Positions 12,601 to 24,751 are shown, counted from the first letter of the stretch. The stretch: 64,000 nt of DNA from Annona cherimola (GCA_030490835.1 CM059971.1:75100224-75164223), one strand, 5' to 3'. A program made the numbers and translations. Notes: generated from the letters alone by a model not told the origin.

Positions 12601-15600
12601 AAAATAGTTTTTCCCATCAAATTGATGACTTCTTCTGATATGAAGTTGGTTACTATTTTGGTTCCTTGTGTATTGGTTTACCAGGTCTCGACTTTTTTAC
12701 ATCATGATCAAGCGATTTTTAGGATTAGCAGTATGTTGCTTTATGGTGTTCATGTCTTAATGCTCTAGAATATTGTTTAGTAATAGTTTCTTTTGCTAAA
12801 GATATGTAAAGAAGGAACCCTGATTACTTTCTTCATTCATTGTATGATTCAGTCTTTAGTAGGTTTATACATAAATATAATTGAATCATGCTCATAGTTG
12901 AAGCCGGATTTTCTATTTCCCTGTTAACTTCTTTGTCATTGGATAGTTTTTCTCAATGTTTTGATCTGCTTGCAAAATCTTCTCCTTGCCTTGTTGCTGT
13001 CATCGCGTGAACAGTTGCTTTTGATGCTGGATTGGCCATATTGTATAAAGTTTACAACTGGCTTCTAAATTTCCTTTGATTCTCCATGATTTGCTTGGTT
13101 ATGCCAATTCCAAGTGATAAGCTATATATTTGTATTTTAGTTTTGATTACTTGGAAGGAGCCGTACAGTGACTACTGCTAAACATCTTTAAAGGTCTTTT
13201 AGACATTAGGTACATTTGGTATTTGCAATAGAGGAAAGTGGTAAACGGGGTACACATTCTCCGAGGCAATTTGCTCTCTAAACTACCCCTACTACCCCTT
13301 TCCGTTTTTACCCTTATCAAATCATTTTTTAACATTACCTTATTTATTCCCACTTTATCCTTATTATATCACATCATGTTCGCACTTCTAAATTTTTTTT
13401 TTCATTTTTCCACTTCCAATTATCAAATTCACCCATTGTTTTCCTTCTATTTAAAATTGCCAATGAATATTCTAGAATTTTAGTGCCATTCACTTTCCAC
13501 AATGTTTCCACGAATTCCCAAAATATTAATCTGAATTTCATGTCCTGTTGTTTTCATGCCGATAGCTAATCAAGGAGCAAGTATGCTGCTTTCAAGTCCA
13601 ATTCCTTTGGCTAGACATGTTGTGGAGGCTGCTTTCGATCGGCATGGGAGAGGTAAACAGCTGGTGAGCGGGTTTTCAATCATTCCCTTGTCAGTGCTTT
13701 TTGTGTGTGTGTGTGAGAAATGATAAAACTTTTGATGATAAGTTTTTGGTGTAGAAGTTTTTGAAATAATATAAATAATGTGATATGATAGAGATAATGA
13801 TAATGAATAAAGAGAATAAAGTTAAAATAGATAAGTTAGATTTATGGGTAGTTGTGTACAAATGATTGAAAAGTAAGGTAGTTGTATAAAGAGAAGTGAA
13901 GAAATACTTAAAAAATAGGTAGTTGCGAAGAACGAAAAGTTTTAAGTTGAAAAGATTTTGGGTTAAAAAGTTTTGGGGGTAAACAAACACCCCTATGTCA
14001 AAAAGCACGTAGTTTGAAATAGGGTCGGATCAGGTTATCTTAGACTCATTTATAATTTTTCAACTCTAATCCGTTTATGACGCATTCATCAAAACTTCAA
14101 TCCTTAATTGTTTATAGCCCTTTTATCTTAAGATACTAATCTTATACCACTAGGCTAAAATAGCTGTGGCTGCATCCGGCCCTTGTGTGCAGTTGGATTT
14201 TGCAGGGATGAGTAGAGCCGCTAGATCAAAATTTCAGGTGAACTTGAAATTAGTCATTTTGCGGGATAAGCAGAGAGCTGTTGGATCAAATTTTAGTTGA
14301 ATTTGAAATTAGTCCCTTGGATGAGATGAGTAAAAAATACTTTCAAATAGGATCCCTCAGTTGTTGATAGCCTCTCACTCCCACCCTTTCTCTCTCTAGA
14401 ACTATCAAAAGAGCAGAAAAATGCTTCCTTTCCACATGTTTTCACCTTCTGCAATAAGATTTCAGCAACAGATGGAAATTAATAGCACCAGAATGATCCC
14501 ATACAATTGCATTCAGTTCCCATAATGCAGATTTCAGTTACTCTCCATTCAGTTTTGCAATAATGGAGAAAGCCTGAAAGGAAAATACAAAAAAAAAAAA
14601 TGTTCAGAAAAATTGGTGCGTTTTACTCGAATTTTTTCTTTTGGGTAGGAGTGTTGAAGAGCATTTTAGCAAAGTAATGAAGTCGAGATTCTAGAGTTGT
14701 TTATATGCTTCTTGGTGGCTACTATCATTGGGGCTTTGTTGATGCCTGTGTTGCTGGGGCTTTTGCTGCCGACACTGGCGGAAGTATAGAAATGCCTAGA
14801 TTGGGTGAGGAAGGGGCATTTGCTGGGGGAAAAGCTGTTGAAAATTGAAGTCTTCTCTTCCTTATCCTCTACCCTTTGGCCTTTACCTATCAACTAGATC
14901 TCAGTTGCTGCTCTTTCTTTCATTCCTCCATTTCGATTCCAAAATTCGGCTTTATTTTTGTTCTTTATTATGAATTCAACATTTCCTCGAAAGGATAATG
15001 AGATTTTATGTGGATTGGCAGTGACGGGAATTGAGCTAGGTTTTGACGGCCAAATAGAGGTGGGGTTAGAGGTGCGGGATAGAGGAGAGAGATGGTGATT
15101 GTCATCAGAGTGTACAATTGCAATGGTAGCGTCATTGGTCGTGCTAGAGTTTGCGGTAGGGCTGGTGAGACTGACCAAATCAAGATGTAGACAAGCAAGG
15201 GATCCTATTCGAACTTCTTTTTACTCGTCCCATTGTAGGGACTAATTTTTTAGCTAAAATCAAAATTCAATCAGACGGCTTTGCTCATCCCTGCAAAATC
15301 TGATGGAATACATTGGCCGGACAAAGCTGGGACTATTTTAGCCCGGATGCATAATATCACATTCCTTTGTCTTAATGGGTTGTTGGTTATAAATGGGTTG
15401 TCTATGTGGGTTGTAAACAGGCTGTCTCTTTAGTACCCCACTTATGGCGTTGCCAAAAAGATAACCTTAGCTCCCCAGTTGTAATGCTATCAACAAAGAT
15501 GTGGAACAGAGCATCTCCCCTTGCCATCACAGAATGAGCAGGCAACCTTGAAACTAATATGCCAATTCTTAAGAAATTAACGCCATAATGCGGAGCTTAA

Positions 15601-18600
15601 TTGACCAGATTTTGCTAGAATCCAGTAAGTGGATAGGAAAGACCTAAATACTCGTATTTAGAGATTATTCATATAGAAGCCTTGCTAAAAGTTGCCGTAG
15701 AGGTGCAGATAGATGGCGGGGAGAATGACAAAGAGGGAGGGAGGAGATGAGAGACAGAGAGAGGGAGCTATGTGTAGGGTTGGCGCAGTTGAGGAGGGTT
15801 GATAGAGGAGTAGTAGATCGAGAGACTTAGACCGAGAGAGGGAGCTGTGTGCAGGGAGCCGTAGGGAGGAGGGTTGACAGAGAGAGGGAGGAGATGAAAT
15901 TCTAGAGGGTGCGAGTGGAAATGAGAAGGGATGGGGTTAGGGTTTTTTCATTTAATATTTACCCTAGAGGGTCATAAATGGGTTATGAGTTGAAAACCCT
16001 TAACCCGTGCTCTGTTTGATGAGTTGAAAGCCATACTTGTTTCACCCAACCCCAACCCCATTATTTAGCAGGTTGGGCAAGCGGGTTAACAGATTAGCCC
16101 ATGACTGATTGCACCCTTAATTTGAAAACTTTCATATACAATATTTATTTTTAAAATTTAATAGTTACATATTTACTCTGAAATGATGTTAAGTATTTAT
16201 ATATTTATAAAATATAAGTTTCTAATCAACGTGATATTTGACATTATAAGTATATACCTAATAATTTTATTAATACATATTATAAGTGGTTTAGATTAGA
16301 AAAAAAATCTTTAAAAATATAGAAGTATAGAAAGCTACCAGTTTCGCGAATACTAGGGTACAACTTGTGGTTTTTAATCATTCTCCTTTAAATATGACAA
16401 TGCAAATTGCTTTGTTTTCCCTATCTAGTATTTGAAAATTATACTGCTGATCTGTAGTATTTTGTATCAACAAGATCTAGTTTGCCAATCTATTTCTTAA
16501 CATACATTCAGGCTGCTTTGCATGCTCTTGCAAACATTTGTGGGGAAAATCGACCAGAAGATGCAATTATGCTATGCGATGATGCAGAAGAAAGCCTTCG
16601 GCGTTTGATATACAAAACAGCTGCTGAAAGTTCAAAACTAAAACCATCGGTCAGTTGATTCTCTTTCATTTTCCTGGTCACGGGTTGTAGGTCATTTCCC
16701 TGATTTGGTCAGGTGGAAATTTGGAATAGATATATTTTCATTTCCCTGATTACATCAAGGTGAATTGTCTTTGCTAACAATAGATTGCTTCACCTTGCTT
16801 TTGTTTTTTGCACATGCGGACATGTTCGTGTAGAGTGATTATCATTCTTGGCACACTGGAGTTTTTACTTGTTATAGTCTTCTCTGTATTTCCTCTGCCT
16901 TTTCTCCTTTCAATGTGTACTTCGATATGAAATTTCATGTTCCCTGCTAAAATGTGTTTCACAGGGTCTTTTCCTATCTGGTCTGCAGCAGGATTCAGAA
17001 ACTAGATTGGCGGTATGAACCTTATGGAAAATTACTTGTAAGCATTATTTTAACATATTGGTCCATGATTGTTAAAATGAGATAACACGCTAGAACAGAA
17101 TTTTTGGGAATTTATCAACATCTTGCATTGTATTATTATTGTTTTTTTTTTTTTTTTTTAATTCCTGCAAAGAGTATGTCTTTGTTTCACTTGATGGTAA
17201 ATTGGTAATGGACTCTTGACCTGCTTTAGGGCTTTTTGATTGAAAACACAGTCCCCACCTTGGTTCTTATATTTACGTAATTTATTTGTCAAATTGTTTG
17301 ATGATCCCCGTGGAAACAGAGCATTAAAAGATTATTATGCATAAACAGGTTCATGAGAAAGAAGAAGGGGTCGAGTCCATGTGGTTGGCTGATGGATCAG
17401 CCTCTAATATTTTAAAAAAAAATTCATACGTTTTTGGGCCCATTTAGATAGGTTTGTACAATTTTTTTCAAATTTTTTTTTTTGCCTTATCTATCTGCGT
17501 TTTTTATTTTTTAAAACCAATATTTTTTTTTAAAGATTTCTCACTCACTCGATAATTTTTAATATTTTTTTTAAAAAAAAACGCTTTTAGATATGGCAAA
17601 GATTTTGAAGAAATTTGTACAAACCCATCCAAGTGGAGCCTACAAGCATATAAAAAATTTATTAAAGTAATTGTAGGCTGATACAACGACCAACTGCATG
17701 GCTGCCCCTTGTGGTTGACCATATGGAATCACTACCCAGAGTAAATAGGAGCAAAATGAGTCACGCCATATCATTAGCAAATTTTGTGGATTAGCGAATG
17801 GAATAGGGGCATCAGTAGAAATACCTATATCTTTTACCCATTATTGAATTTTGAAATATTACCAACTAAATTATATGAAGTTATGATTATTATACCAATT
17901 CCTTAGTGAATAGTGATAGTCACACTAGTCTAGAATAGATGATACACTTCTTTTCTGTAATTCTTACATTACCCATTATGAAGACCATTAAGAAAATATG
18001 CATGATTGAAAACTTTTTGCAAATTTTTAGGTATATTTGTTAATATTTCGAAAGCATGTCTATTGTTAGAGGTAAATGGTGTGTCCTGATGCAATGTATG
18101 CATCACCATTGTAGGAGTGCTTTTGAATTCCTACTAATTTCTGTTGATTGCTTGTCAATCTGTGAATATGGAATCTTTGTGGTGACTGATGTGTAACAAT
18201 GGTTGTGGGAGCTTGAATCTCTAGCCATTGTATTTTATTGACCCAACCATCATTCAACTAAACTACTGGATAAACTCATGTCTGATCGATCATTTCAGGC
18301 CTACAGGTTGATAGCTGGACTGGTGGCTCGTACCTGGTGCCTGTCGGAGATTTGCTCTAAACAGGAGATAATAGATATAGTCACTGATGCGCATACTGAA
18401 ACCAACAAAAAAGGTTTGCTTTCTTATTTGCATATTATTTTTTGCTCATCTGCTCTTACCTTTTTTTTGGTTTTTCCAACGAGAAATTGTTCTATGAATA
18501 TTAAGAACCTGGTTGTTTACCTCAATGCTCTCGAGTGCATGCAACCATTTTTCGTTTAATTTTTTTTGAAATTTTTTTTACACAACTATTAATCTAAGTG

Positions 18601-20277
18601 TATTTAACATGTGTATCAATTTTTACCATTTTTGGAGATTTTTATATATTTTTTTCGGATTTTTAAAAATCAGTGACATTTTTAGAAGTCAAATCAGTGG
18701 CATTTTTAAAAGTCTGTGGCTTCATGTGTATCAAAATGGTAAAAATTGATACACATGTTAAATACACTTAGATTAATAGTTTCATGAAAAACGTTTCAAT
18801 TTTTTTTATTTTAAAAATGGGTATATATACCTGGGAGCATTGAGCATAGGATCAGGTTCCGAATATTAAATGTTTTGTCCAAAAGTATTGCTATGGAATG
18901 TTGCGGTATAAGGTTACAAACACTTGCACAGAGCATCTCCAGCCAGATGTTTTTTCAACTAGGTTTCAAGGATGAACACCAATCCGGGGGAAAAGATGAA
19001 CTTGGATAAGAATTTGTGGTGTAGCTATCATTGATGTTTTCATAATGTTGGAAAGTTAAAGAATAGCATACCCATACTATGATATCTCACATCGGATAGT
19101 GTGAGTGAGGGAGCCTGGGAAGTGGAGGTCGCTGGTAGTAATGTTGAGGTGCCTTTTGGGTACTGTGGGCATTCAGGGCTCCGGGTGCCCAGAGGGACAA
19201 AACCGTGCAGGCTGCGGCTCAAAGCGGACAATACCTGTGACATAAAGGCGGAGGTGTTACACATACGATGTGTGTAGTAAAAAATGATGATGTCAAGATG
19301 TATTTGTGGTGAAACTAGATAGGATAAATCAAGGCTGGAATTGATGTGAAGTCTGCTTGGCAGTTTAGTTATTTGCAATGGTAACCAAGAACTGCATCAT
19401 TCAGAGAGAATGTTGTTAGAGGATATCATGAAAGCAATGAGAAATTTTTTGCAATTACGAAAAAACATTATTCCTGAGTAATGAGACATGATTTATTTAG
19501 TTGCTATTAATCTCGAGTACCTTACACTGTTGTCTTTCCAGCTAGATCTGCCATTTACACTTTTGCTTGTTTCTCTCATTGTTACAAATGGGAGCATGAT
19601 CGTTCTTAACAGAAATGGATGAAAAGAAATCACCTTATGGTTTACTTTCTTGAGCCATCAGATGCTTAGGATTATCTAGCGCAGGGGGTGCAACACGCAT
19701 CCAGCAATGTGGGTTTTTTACAGGGCAGCCTGGGATTGTCATGAGCAATTTTCTTCATTATCCGTTCTATATTCCCCATCTTATCAGCCGTTTCTGACTG
19801 AGGTTTATGCAAGATTCCAGGTATGGAGATCAGATACAACTGTTGTGTGGCAATCAGCAAGGCATTATCAGCTTCCAACAAAGTTAATGACCCTGCTTAT
19901 ACTGGTATAGCATCCAAGGTATGGTTGCATGTTGCTGATAAATGCATGGTGGGGTACAATTGTGAATTGATGGATTTTCCAAGGGCACATTTATATCATA
20001 AAACTTGCTTAGCATTGAATTCTGTTTGGCCCCTTGGAAACGATGTTCTAGCGAAACTAGAATCCCTACCTTCCACGAAAACACAATTTTGCTTTTGGTC
20101 AAGCACAATTGCAGTTAGGGAATCTGGGCCAAACCTCCTGAATCATGTTGGAGGGCTTGACATCTTCTTCCTCCTGCTATTTCTCTTCAGTTGCAGGAAG
20201 CTGTTAGAAGGGGACCTTACATTGCGCAGGAACGATCTGAAGCTCAGCCAGTTGTGATGACAGCTGAAAGATTTTGA
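3690..20277 (+). CDS. 26S proteasome non-ATPase subunit 5 (PSMD5/S5b)-like ARM-repeat protein, 17 exons
   Basis: Complete gene for a 524-residue helical ARM/HEAT protein. In animals PSMD5/S5b is a chaperone for assembly of the 26S proteasome base; the plant role is inferred from family. Coding exons, all with GT/AG junctions and consistent phase: 3690-3759, 3893-3956, 4290-4398, 7198-7260, 7346-7449, 7675-7741, 7855-7926, 10232-10393, 11937-12010, 12088-12185, 12461-12568, 13566-13663, 16512-16649, 16965-17012, 18299-18413, 19821-19918, 20191-20277. The start ATG has a strong context (gccATGg) and opens MEDDQAQNLKLLAVAASDFA; the end reads AQPVVMTAERF then TGA. Conserved-looking segments include ALEALGLIGT and QLAALHALANICGENRPEDA. 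Length fits plant orthologues as I recall them (about 520). Introns 3, 7, 8 and 12 are long and TE-filled. No frame break is seen, so the gene looks intact. Confidence 0.87.
5690..5835 (+). mobile_element. Degenerate Tourist-like MITE (PSMD5-like intron 3)
   Basis: Contains the family core (gatgtgatatggtaggggtaatgatta, interrupted here, then ataaagataaaatagatagg and a single tagttctatgg block), but the terminal repeats are eroded. Same orientation as the copy at 280-561. Borders are approximate. Confidence 0.55.
5930..6605. repeat. Repeat with GGTTCAACCGGTT-type motifs (PSMD5-like intron 3)
   Basis: Both ends of this stretch carry clustered inverted motifs of the ggtttgaaccagtt / ggttcaaccggtt kind (5945-6030 and 6460-6600), flanking a pyrimidine-rich middle (6230-6330). 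The arrangement suggests a non-autonomous DNA transposon with inverted subterminal repeats. I found no clean target duplication, so borders and class are uncertain. Confidence 0.45.
7999..8330. mobile_element. 332-bp foldback MITE (PSMD5-like intron 7)
   Basis: Ends GGGTAATGATTCA and TGAATCATTACCC form an inverted repeat that continues imperfectly for about 45 bp, including gcctcaatatgtaca against tgtatgtgttgaggc. The interior is A/T-rich with no coding capacity and includes an A-run near 8245-8270. Both ends fall in T-rich sequence, so the target duplication is unclear. It lies wholly within intron 7. Confidence 0.7.
8925..9690 (-). mobile_element. Antisense fragment of an RTE-type LINE (PSMD5-like intron 7)
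   Basis: On the minus strand this reads as the 3' part of a non-LTR retrotransposon. Upstream (high coordinates) come a broken FADD-box remnant (a LIDET-like stretch) and [14 protein letters not shown] peptide; then a KMRPVRRAELIRIGG-like piece, VIKQD, and the terminal KWQNGIYAANPT peptide ending near 8930 next to CATCATC, the short repeat tail. The order and peptides match the sense-strand LINE at 46185-47104, so both copies are one family. Many frameshifts are present and it is not functional. Confidence 0.7.
9691..9760 (-). mobile_element. Second short RTE-type 3' tail, antisense
   Basis: An (ATC)n run followed by ctaagccatttcctaggg is, on the minus strand, the end of a LINE or LINE-mobilised element with a GATGAT tail. 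It abuts the previous fragment, which suggests one insertion next to or inside the other. How far it runs to the right is not clear. Confidence 0.4.
13205..13530 (-). mobile_element. Degenerate MITE-like element (PSMD5-like intron 11)
   Basis: Starts with taggtacatttggtatttgc and contains the reverse-oriented family landmarks (ttatatcacatcatgttcgc, tttatccttatta). The right end is eroded. Related to, but diverged from, the Tourist-like family. Confidence 0.4.
13702..13993 (+). mobile_element. Tourist-like MITE (PSMD5-like intron 12)
   Basis: About 292 bp. The left end is partly replaced by a TG microsatellite, followed by gagaaatgataaaacttttg. The right end gtaaacaaacaccc is well preserved. 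All internal landmarks are in order (gtgatatgatagagataatg, ataaagttaaaatagataag, gtagttgtgtac). It lies 39 bp inside the intron after exon 12. Confidence 0.8.
14020..16119. mobile_element. 2.1-kb hAT-type element in PSMD5-like intron 12
   Basis: Ends TAGGGTCGGATCAG and CTGATTGCACCCTTA form a short inverted repeat with TA outermost, like the full hAT element at 21151-25517. Flanking 8-mers are GTTTGAAA (14012-14019) and ATTTGAAA (16120-16127), 7 of 8 identical, as expected of an aged hAT target duplication. Subterminal regions are full of gggtta/aacccg motifs near 15380-15430 and 15960-16090. No transposase remains. The middle is occupied by another inverted-repeat element (14153-15343) and a purine-rich gagagaggga tract (15720-15900). 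Confidence 0.6.
14153..15343. mobile_element. 1.2-kb long-TIR element nested in the hAT-type element
   Basis: Left arm (ggctaaaatagctgtggctg, later ttttgcagggatgag) and right arm (ctcatccctgcaaaat, later ctattttagcc) are inverted copies over roughly 100 bp or more, suggesting a Mutator-like non-autonomous element. I could not find a convincing 9-11 bp target duplication. Two minus-strand open frames near 14666-15198 look like chance and match no family I know. Confidence 0.55.
18521..18844. mobile_element. 324-bp long inverted-repeat (foldback) element, PSMD5-like intron 15
   Basis: Outer ends CTCAATGCTC and GAGCATTGAG. The arms pair closely: attaatctaagtgtatttaa and acatgtgtatcaatttttac at the left are mirrored by gtaaaaattgatacacatgt and ttaaatacacttagattaat at the right. 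Together the arms could fold into a nearly complete hairpin. The same arm sequence recurs at 25855, 35182, 56056 and 59755, so this is a dispersed family. Non-coding. Confidence 0.8.
19072..19265. repeat. Possible LTR/TRIM-type fragment (PSMD5-like intron 15)
   Basis: A GC-richer island bounded by tatctcacatcggatagtg and aaagcggacaatacctgtg then ggcggaggtgttac. These phrases resemble ends and primer-proximal parts of small plant LTR repeats as I remember them. No second LTR, coding region or target duplication is visible. Class is tentative. Confidence 0.35.
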
Positions 20278-21142
20278 CTACCGATGGTCAGAGAAACTGG
20301 AGATTTTGGCTTGTTCCCAACATCTTGGCGATGCTTATCAGTTGAATTTGGCCTGATCTTTGCTGCGGAATCTGTGAATAACCAATCAATCTAAAACCTT
20401 GAGTTGGCACTTTATATATAGTTGGCACCATCTTACATTGTTTACAACTTATTTTCTTTTTACACGTTGCTATATCCAATCCACACGTTCATATTTAACG
20501 TTACTCTTTTGATGAATGGAGCGGATCTTGGCGCTGGGCCTGGTGGGTGCACGTTTTGATTGGTTCAGATTCAGACGACTGAGGATTTTTATAGAGGGGC
20601 AACGGTTATTTGGTTCTTTCAACCTAATGTGATATTTACCTATTTTCAGCAATTTTATTTTTTTAGTGTTATTTTGTACTTATGTTCATCTTAGAGTTGG
20701 CATTATCCTCTTTCTTGTTGATCTACCTTTAACGACTTTAGGATTTCTTAGATTCAAACGGCAATATATTTAAAAGCGTTTACTTAACTATCACCATGGT
20801 TATTATATTCTGGTGGGCGTGACTAGGTCACCTCAAACTGAACATTTTTAAAACATTCACGTTCAAGTTATTTAGTTGCATGATCTACAACTTCTATCAA
20901 TTTTATAAACGCATTCTCAGCTGAACATGCATTTTAAAACATAATAATCATAAATGGTCTGTTTCTGAGAAATTCATCGTCAAGCCATTAGAGGATTTAA
21001 TAGATTCCTTTATTAGTTCACTCTCGTATTCTTCATAATTTTATTAATGGGATGGCACGCGAACTGTGGAGATCGATCTGATGGGTGCAGGAGAAAAAGT
21101 TAAAGCTTGGATTTTGTATATCTATATCAACTAGCGGATCAA
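20278..21142. other. 3' flank of the PSMD5-like gene; no further feature seen
   Basis: Holds the 3' untranslated region of the PSMD5-like gene (transcript end not located; no clear AATAAA) followed by AT-rich spacer up to the hAT target site. No open frame here looks coding. Confidence 0.5.
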
Positions 21143-21550
21143 GTACAGTTTATGGGTGTTAATGGTCATGGTCAATCCGCTAACCCGCTCGTCCAACCCG
21201 TTAATAAATGGGTTTGGGTTGAGATTTTTAAATAAATGGGTTATGATCCGTCAACTCGTTCAACCATTTAATTAAATAAACGGATTAGGGTTGAGGCTTT
21301 GCAATCCGTCAACTCGTCCAGCCCGTTTATTTAACCTGTCCAACCCGTATAACCTATTTAATATAATATATATATAATATATTATATATTATGAAATTTA
21401 TTTCGGCCCAGCGGCCCTAGCCTTTCGCTTCCCGCTCCCTTATCCCGCCCGCGTGTGGCTACCTGGCTTAAACCTAATCCCATTCTCAGCGCTGGCCGCA
21501 AATCCTGCTCACCTGTTGCCTCTCGGCTCTCGCAGATCATTCCTCACGTG

Positions 21551-21725
21551 ATCACGCCATTCGCTCGCATCCCTTGATTCCCTTCCATTAGGTCACGCCA
21601 TTTGCTCACGAGCAGATCAGCAGCAGCCAGCAGCTGCGCAGAGGAGATCCCTTCCATTCGGTCACGCCATTCGCTCAGGAGCAGATCAGCAGCAGTCGCC
21701 AGCAGTTGCGCAGAGCAGGGGACTC
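21551..21725 (+). repeat. Tandem repeats in the GC-rich 5' part of the hAT element
   Basis: Units beginning gtcacgccattcgctc recur at about 21551, 21592 and 21661. The last two share gagcagatcagcagcag and are about 69 bp apart. Base composition is far more GC- and CpG-rich than the surrounding DNA. Position just upstream of the transposase leader suggests promoter or transposase-binding sequence, which is inference. Confidence 0.7.
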
Positions 21726-22582
21726 CACATCTCCGCGAGCAGGCGAGCGCCGCATCTCCTTCCATTCGGGCATCTCCTTTCCGTCGCTTTCTCGTTCGGG
21801 AGCGTCTCCGTCAGCAGATCCAAGCCTTATTGATCTTGTGAGTTTTCTGCCTCGCTCGCCTCTCTCTCGTCTCGCCAATACATGCGCGTTGCTGAGAGAT
21901 CGATTGATTCCCTCTTTTATTTTTTCTCCAACTTGATAATTGATATGGAAATTTGATGATTTCTCACTACCTCGAAATTCGAATAATGAGTTCTGTCACA
22001 ACTAATTTCATTTCTATCAAAATAGTTCTGTGGACAAGCTAAACAATGTTGGAGAGTGTATCTGGAATGGTTGCTGCATGCGTGGCATTCATTGTTTGGG
22101 CGTAGGCCTGCAGGTTGGCCACGACACGCATGTGCCTTTTGTCAAAAGCTTGACTTTTATTTTCAAAGAACTGGATCAGGGTATAGAATCTATAGATTAG
22201 TCCGGAACCACAAAAGCCATGTGCATCAGTGCCCAACGTGAATTTGCTTCTTTAAAAATACTACTTGCATACATTGGGCAAGTCTCATGATCTTCAATCC
22301 ACATATGTCAAATGCTCCTTGCATATGTTAAAGTCTCACTATCTGTCCGGTCTTGCTCCTTGCATATGTCAAATGCTCTTTGTATGAAACTGTGAATAGT
22401 TATTCTTCCGCGTAGCAATTTTGTTTTACCATTTATAGCTTGTTGACGTTCAAAATCTCTCTGGAGCGCTACATGTTGAGATGATTGTTCTTTCCATACG
22501 TTGCTTTGATTTGAACACAATAGATGATGCCATGAATGTGCTGGAACTTGACTAATGCATTTCTGTTATTTAGGTATTGAAT

Positions 22583-24751
22583 ATGGATGAAGAGTGTATG
22601 GAAATTAATCAACCCATACTTGAATCTGAAGTTGCTTCATCATCTATGATTAAATCTAAGGCAAAAAGGGTTAGGAAGTTAACTTCAGCGGTGTGGGAAC
22701 ATTTTACTAAAGATAAAGATGAAAACGGGAAGCTTTTAGGGACATGCAAATGCAACTATTGCAAGAAATCATATGAATGTAACAGTGGTCATGATACAAC
22801 GACACTTAAAAGACACTTGGATAGTCAATGCCCCAAGTATCCCCATGGTGATAGAGATAAAAAACAGCAATTATTGACATTTTCAAGTAGCGCAGGATCA
22901 GGAGATGGAAATGTTTTAAGTAACTGGAAATTTGATAAAGAATTCTCTAGAAAGGCAATGGCACGCATGATCATTGAAGATGAATTACCTTTTAAGTTTG
23001 TTGAAAAGAATGGCTTTCGTCAGTTTTGTAAATCTTTGCAACCAAGATTTAACATTGTCACAAGAGCTACAATTACTAAAGATTGTGTGGATATTTATAT
23101 GTCAGAAAGGGAAAAGCTAGAAAGTATTTTTCAATAATCAGTTAATCGTATTTCCTTGACTACTGATTTATGGACTTCAAACCAAAATCAAGGATACTTG
23201 TGTCTCACCGCACATTACATTGATATAAAGTGGAAGATACAGAAGATGATTATTTGCTTTTGTATTCTCCCATCACCACACACCGGAGATATTATTGCAC
23301 AGTCTCTTGAGTTGGGTCTTAAAAGTTGGGGCATTAAAAAAATCTGCACTATCACTGTGGATAATGCTTCTTCCAATGATGTTGCTATAAAGAATTTTGG
23401 GAGAAGAATGTTAAAAAAGAATGCTTTGTTATGTTGTGGGGAATATTTGCATGTTAGATGTGCTGCACATATTATAAATTTAATTGTCAAAGATGGTATA
23501 GATGAAATCAAAGATTCAATATTTCGAATCCGGTTTGCTATTAGATATGTGAAAAGTTCTCCAAGTAGACTCCAAAAATTCAAAATGTGCACTGAGGAGG
23601 AAGAAATTACATGTCAACATTCTCTATGCTTGGATGTACCAACTCTTTGGAACTCTACATACTTAATGTTGGAATCTGCTTTAAAATATCAAAAGGCATT
23701 TGATTGCCTTGCTAATAAAGATAATGTTTTTAGATCAAACAGTCCTCCAACTGATGAAGATTGGGAGAATGCTAGAGTAATTTATAAATTTTTGGAGAAG
23801 TTTTATCACATCACTACTCGTGTATCTGGTTCTTTGTATTGCACTTCAAATATTTATTTTGTGGAAGTTTGTAAGATCGAAAGGCTCTTGCTCTCTCTTC
23901 AAAAGTCATCTGATGTGAACTTGAGACAAATGTCTATAAAAATGAAAGATAAATTTGATAAGTATTGGGGGACTTTTTAGAAGATGAACATTTTATTAAT
24001 CATAGCTGTGGTGTTAGATCCACGATACAAATTGGGATATGTTGAATGGTGTTATGAAATGAGTCATGGATTAGAGAAAGCATTAGAAATTAGTCAGAAA
24101 GTGAAGGAAAAATTGTATGAGTTGTATACTGTTTATAAAACTGAGCTTTGTGAGACTGTATCTAAGGGTGACAGTAGTGATAAGGTGGATGAGGTTAATA
24201 TGAACTCGGATGATGTCGGTGAAGATGATGCGTGGTATCAGTGTGATTGGTTCTCGAAGCGTGAACACTCAAAAACAGAAGTGGATCAATATCTAGAAGA
24301 AGCGAGTGTGGGCAGGGCACCTGGGTTTGATATTTTGGCATGGTGGTCTAAAAATAAGGACTACAAGATATTATCTCATCTAGCACGAGATATTCTGGCA
24401 ATTCCAGTGTCTACGGTTGCTTCGGAATCAGCTTTTAGCACAGGTGGACGTGTACTGGATCAATTCAGAAGCTCTTTAACACCACGACTTGTGGAGATTT
24501 TGGTATGTGCACAGGATTGGATCAAAGCATCACCACAATCTCTAGGAGTTGAGGAGAACTTGACAGAAATTGAAGCAACTGAATCAAGTATTTACTTTTT
24601 ATCTTTTTAAACTGATTTTCATACTTTATACTATTCTATTTTATTTCTGTTCACATATTTATTGACACTTTTCAATAATTTTGCAGCTATAACAACTTCT
24701 GTTAATCTTAAGACAAGTATTGATTTTCTCCACCAGTTGGATCTTAACTGA
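22583..24751 (+). pseudogene. hAT transposase (BED finger + dimerisation domain) with two nonsense codons
   Basis: DNA-binding and strand-transfer enzyme of the surrounding hAT element. The frame is open from ATG 22583 except for TAA at 23135-23137 and TAG at 23978-23980. A probable GT/AG intron (24588-24686) leads to a short last exon ending TGA at 24749-24751, about 689 codons in all, typical for RICESLEEPER-like transposases. Visible in order: basic N-terminus; BED zinc finger at residues about 35-84 (Cys57, Cys60, His78, Cys83); TTDLWTS and TVDNASSND with the two expected catalytic Asp; then the C-terminal dimerisation segment with ILAIPVSTVASESAFSTGGR, which carries the expected Glu. A splice acceptor (tttag) sits just upstream of the start. 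The two stops should prevent full-length protein, but catalytic residues are kept, so inactivation looks recent. Confidence 0.9.

Noticed and set aside
14666..15198. Minus-strand open frames with protein-like composition
   Set aside because: They lie between the arms of a transposon-like element, match no family I know, and have no splice or start support.
21602..21936. Several overlapping open frames near 21.7 kb on both strands
   Set aside because: All fall in the GC-rich repeat island of the hAT element; low stop density there is a composition effect.
22583..24751. Three separate host genes for the transposase pieces
   Set aside because: All three pieces are in the same frame and make one hAT transposase interrupted by two stop codons, within defined transposon ends.
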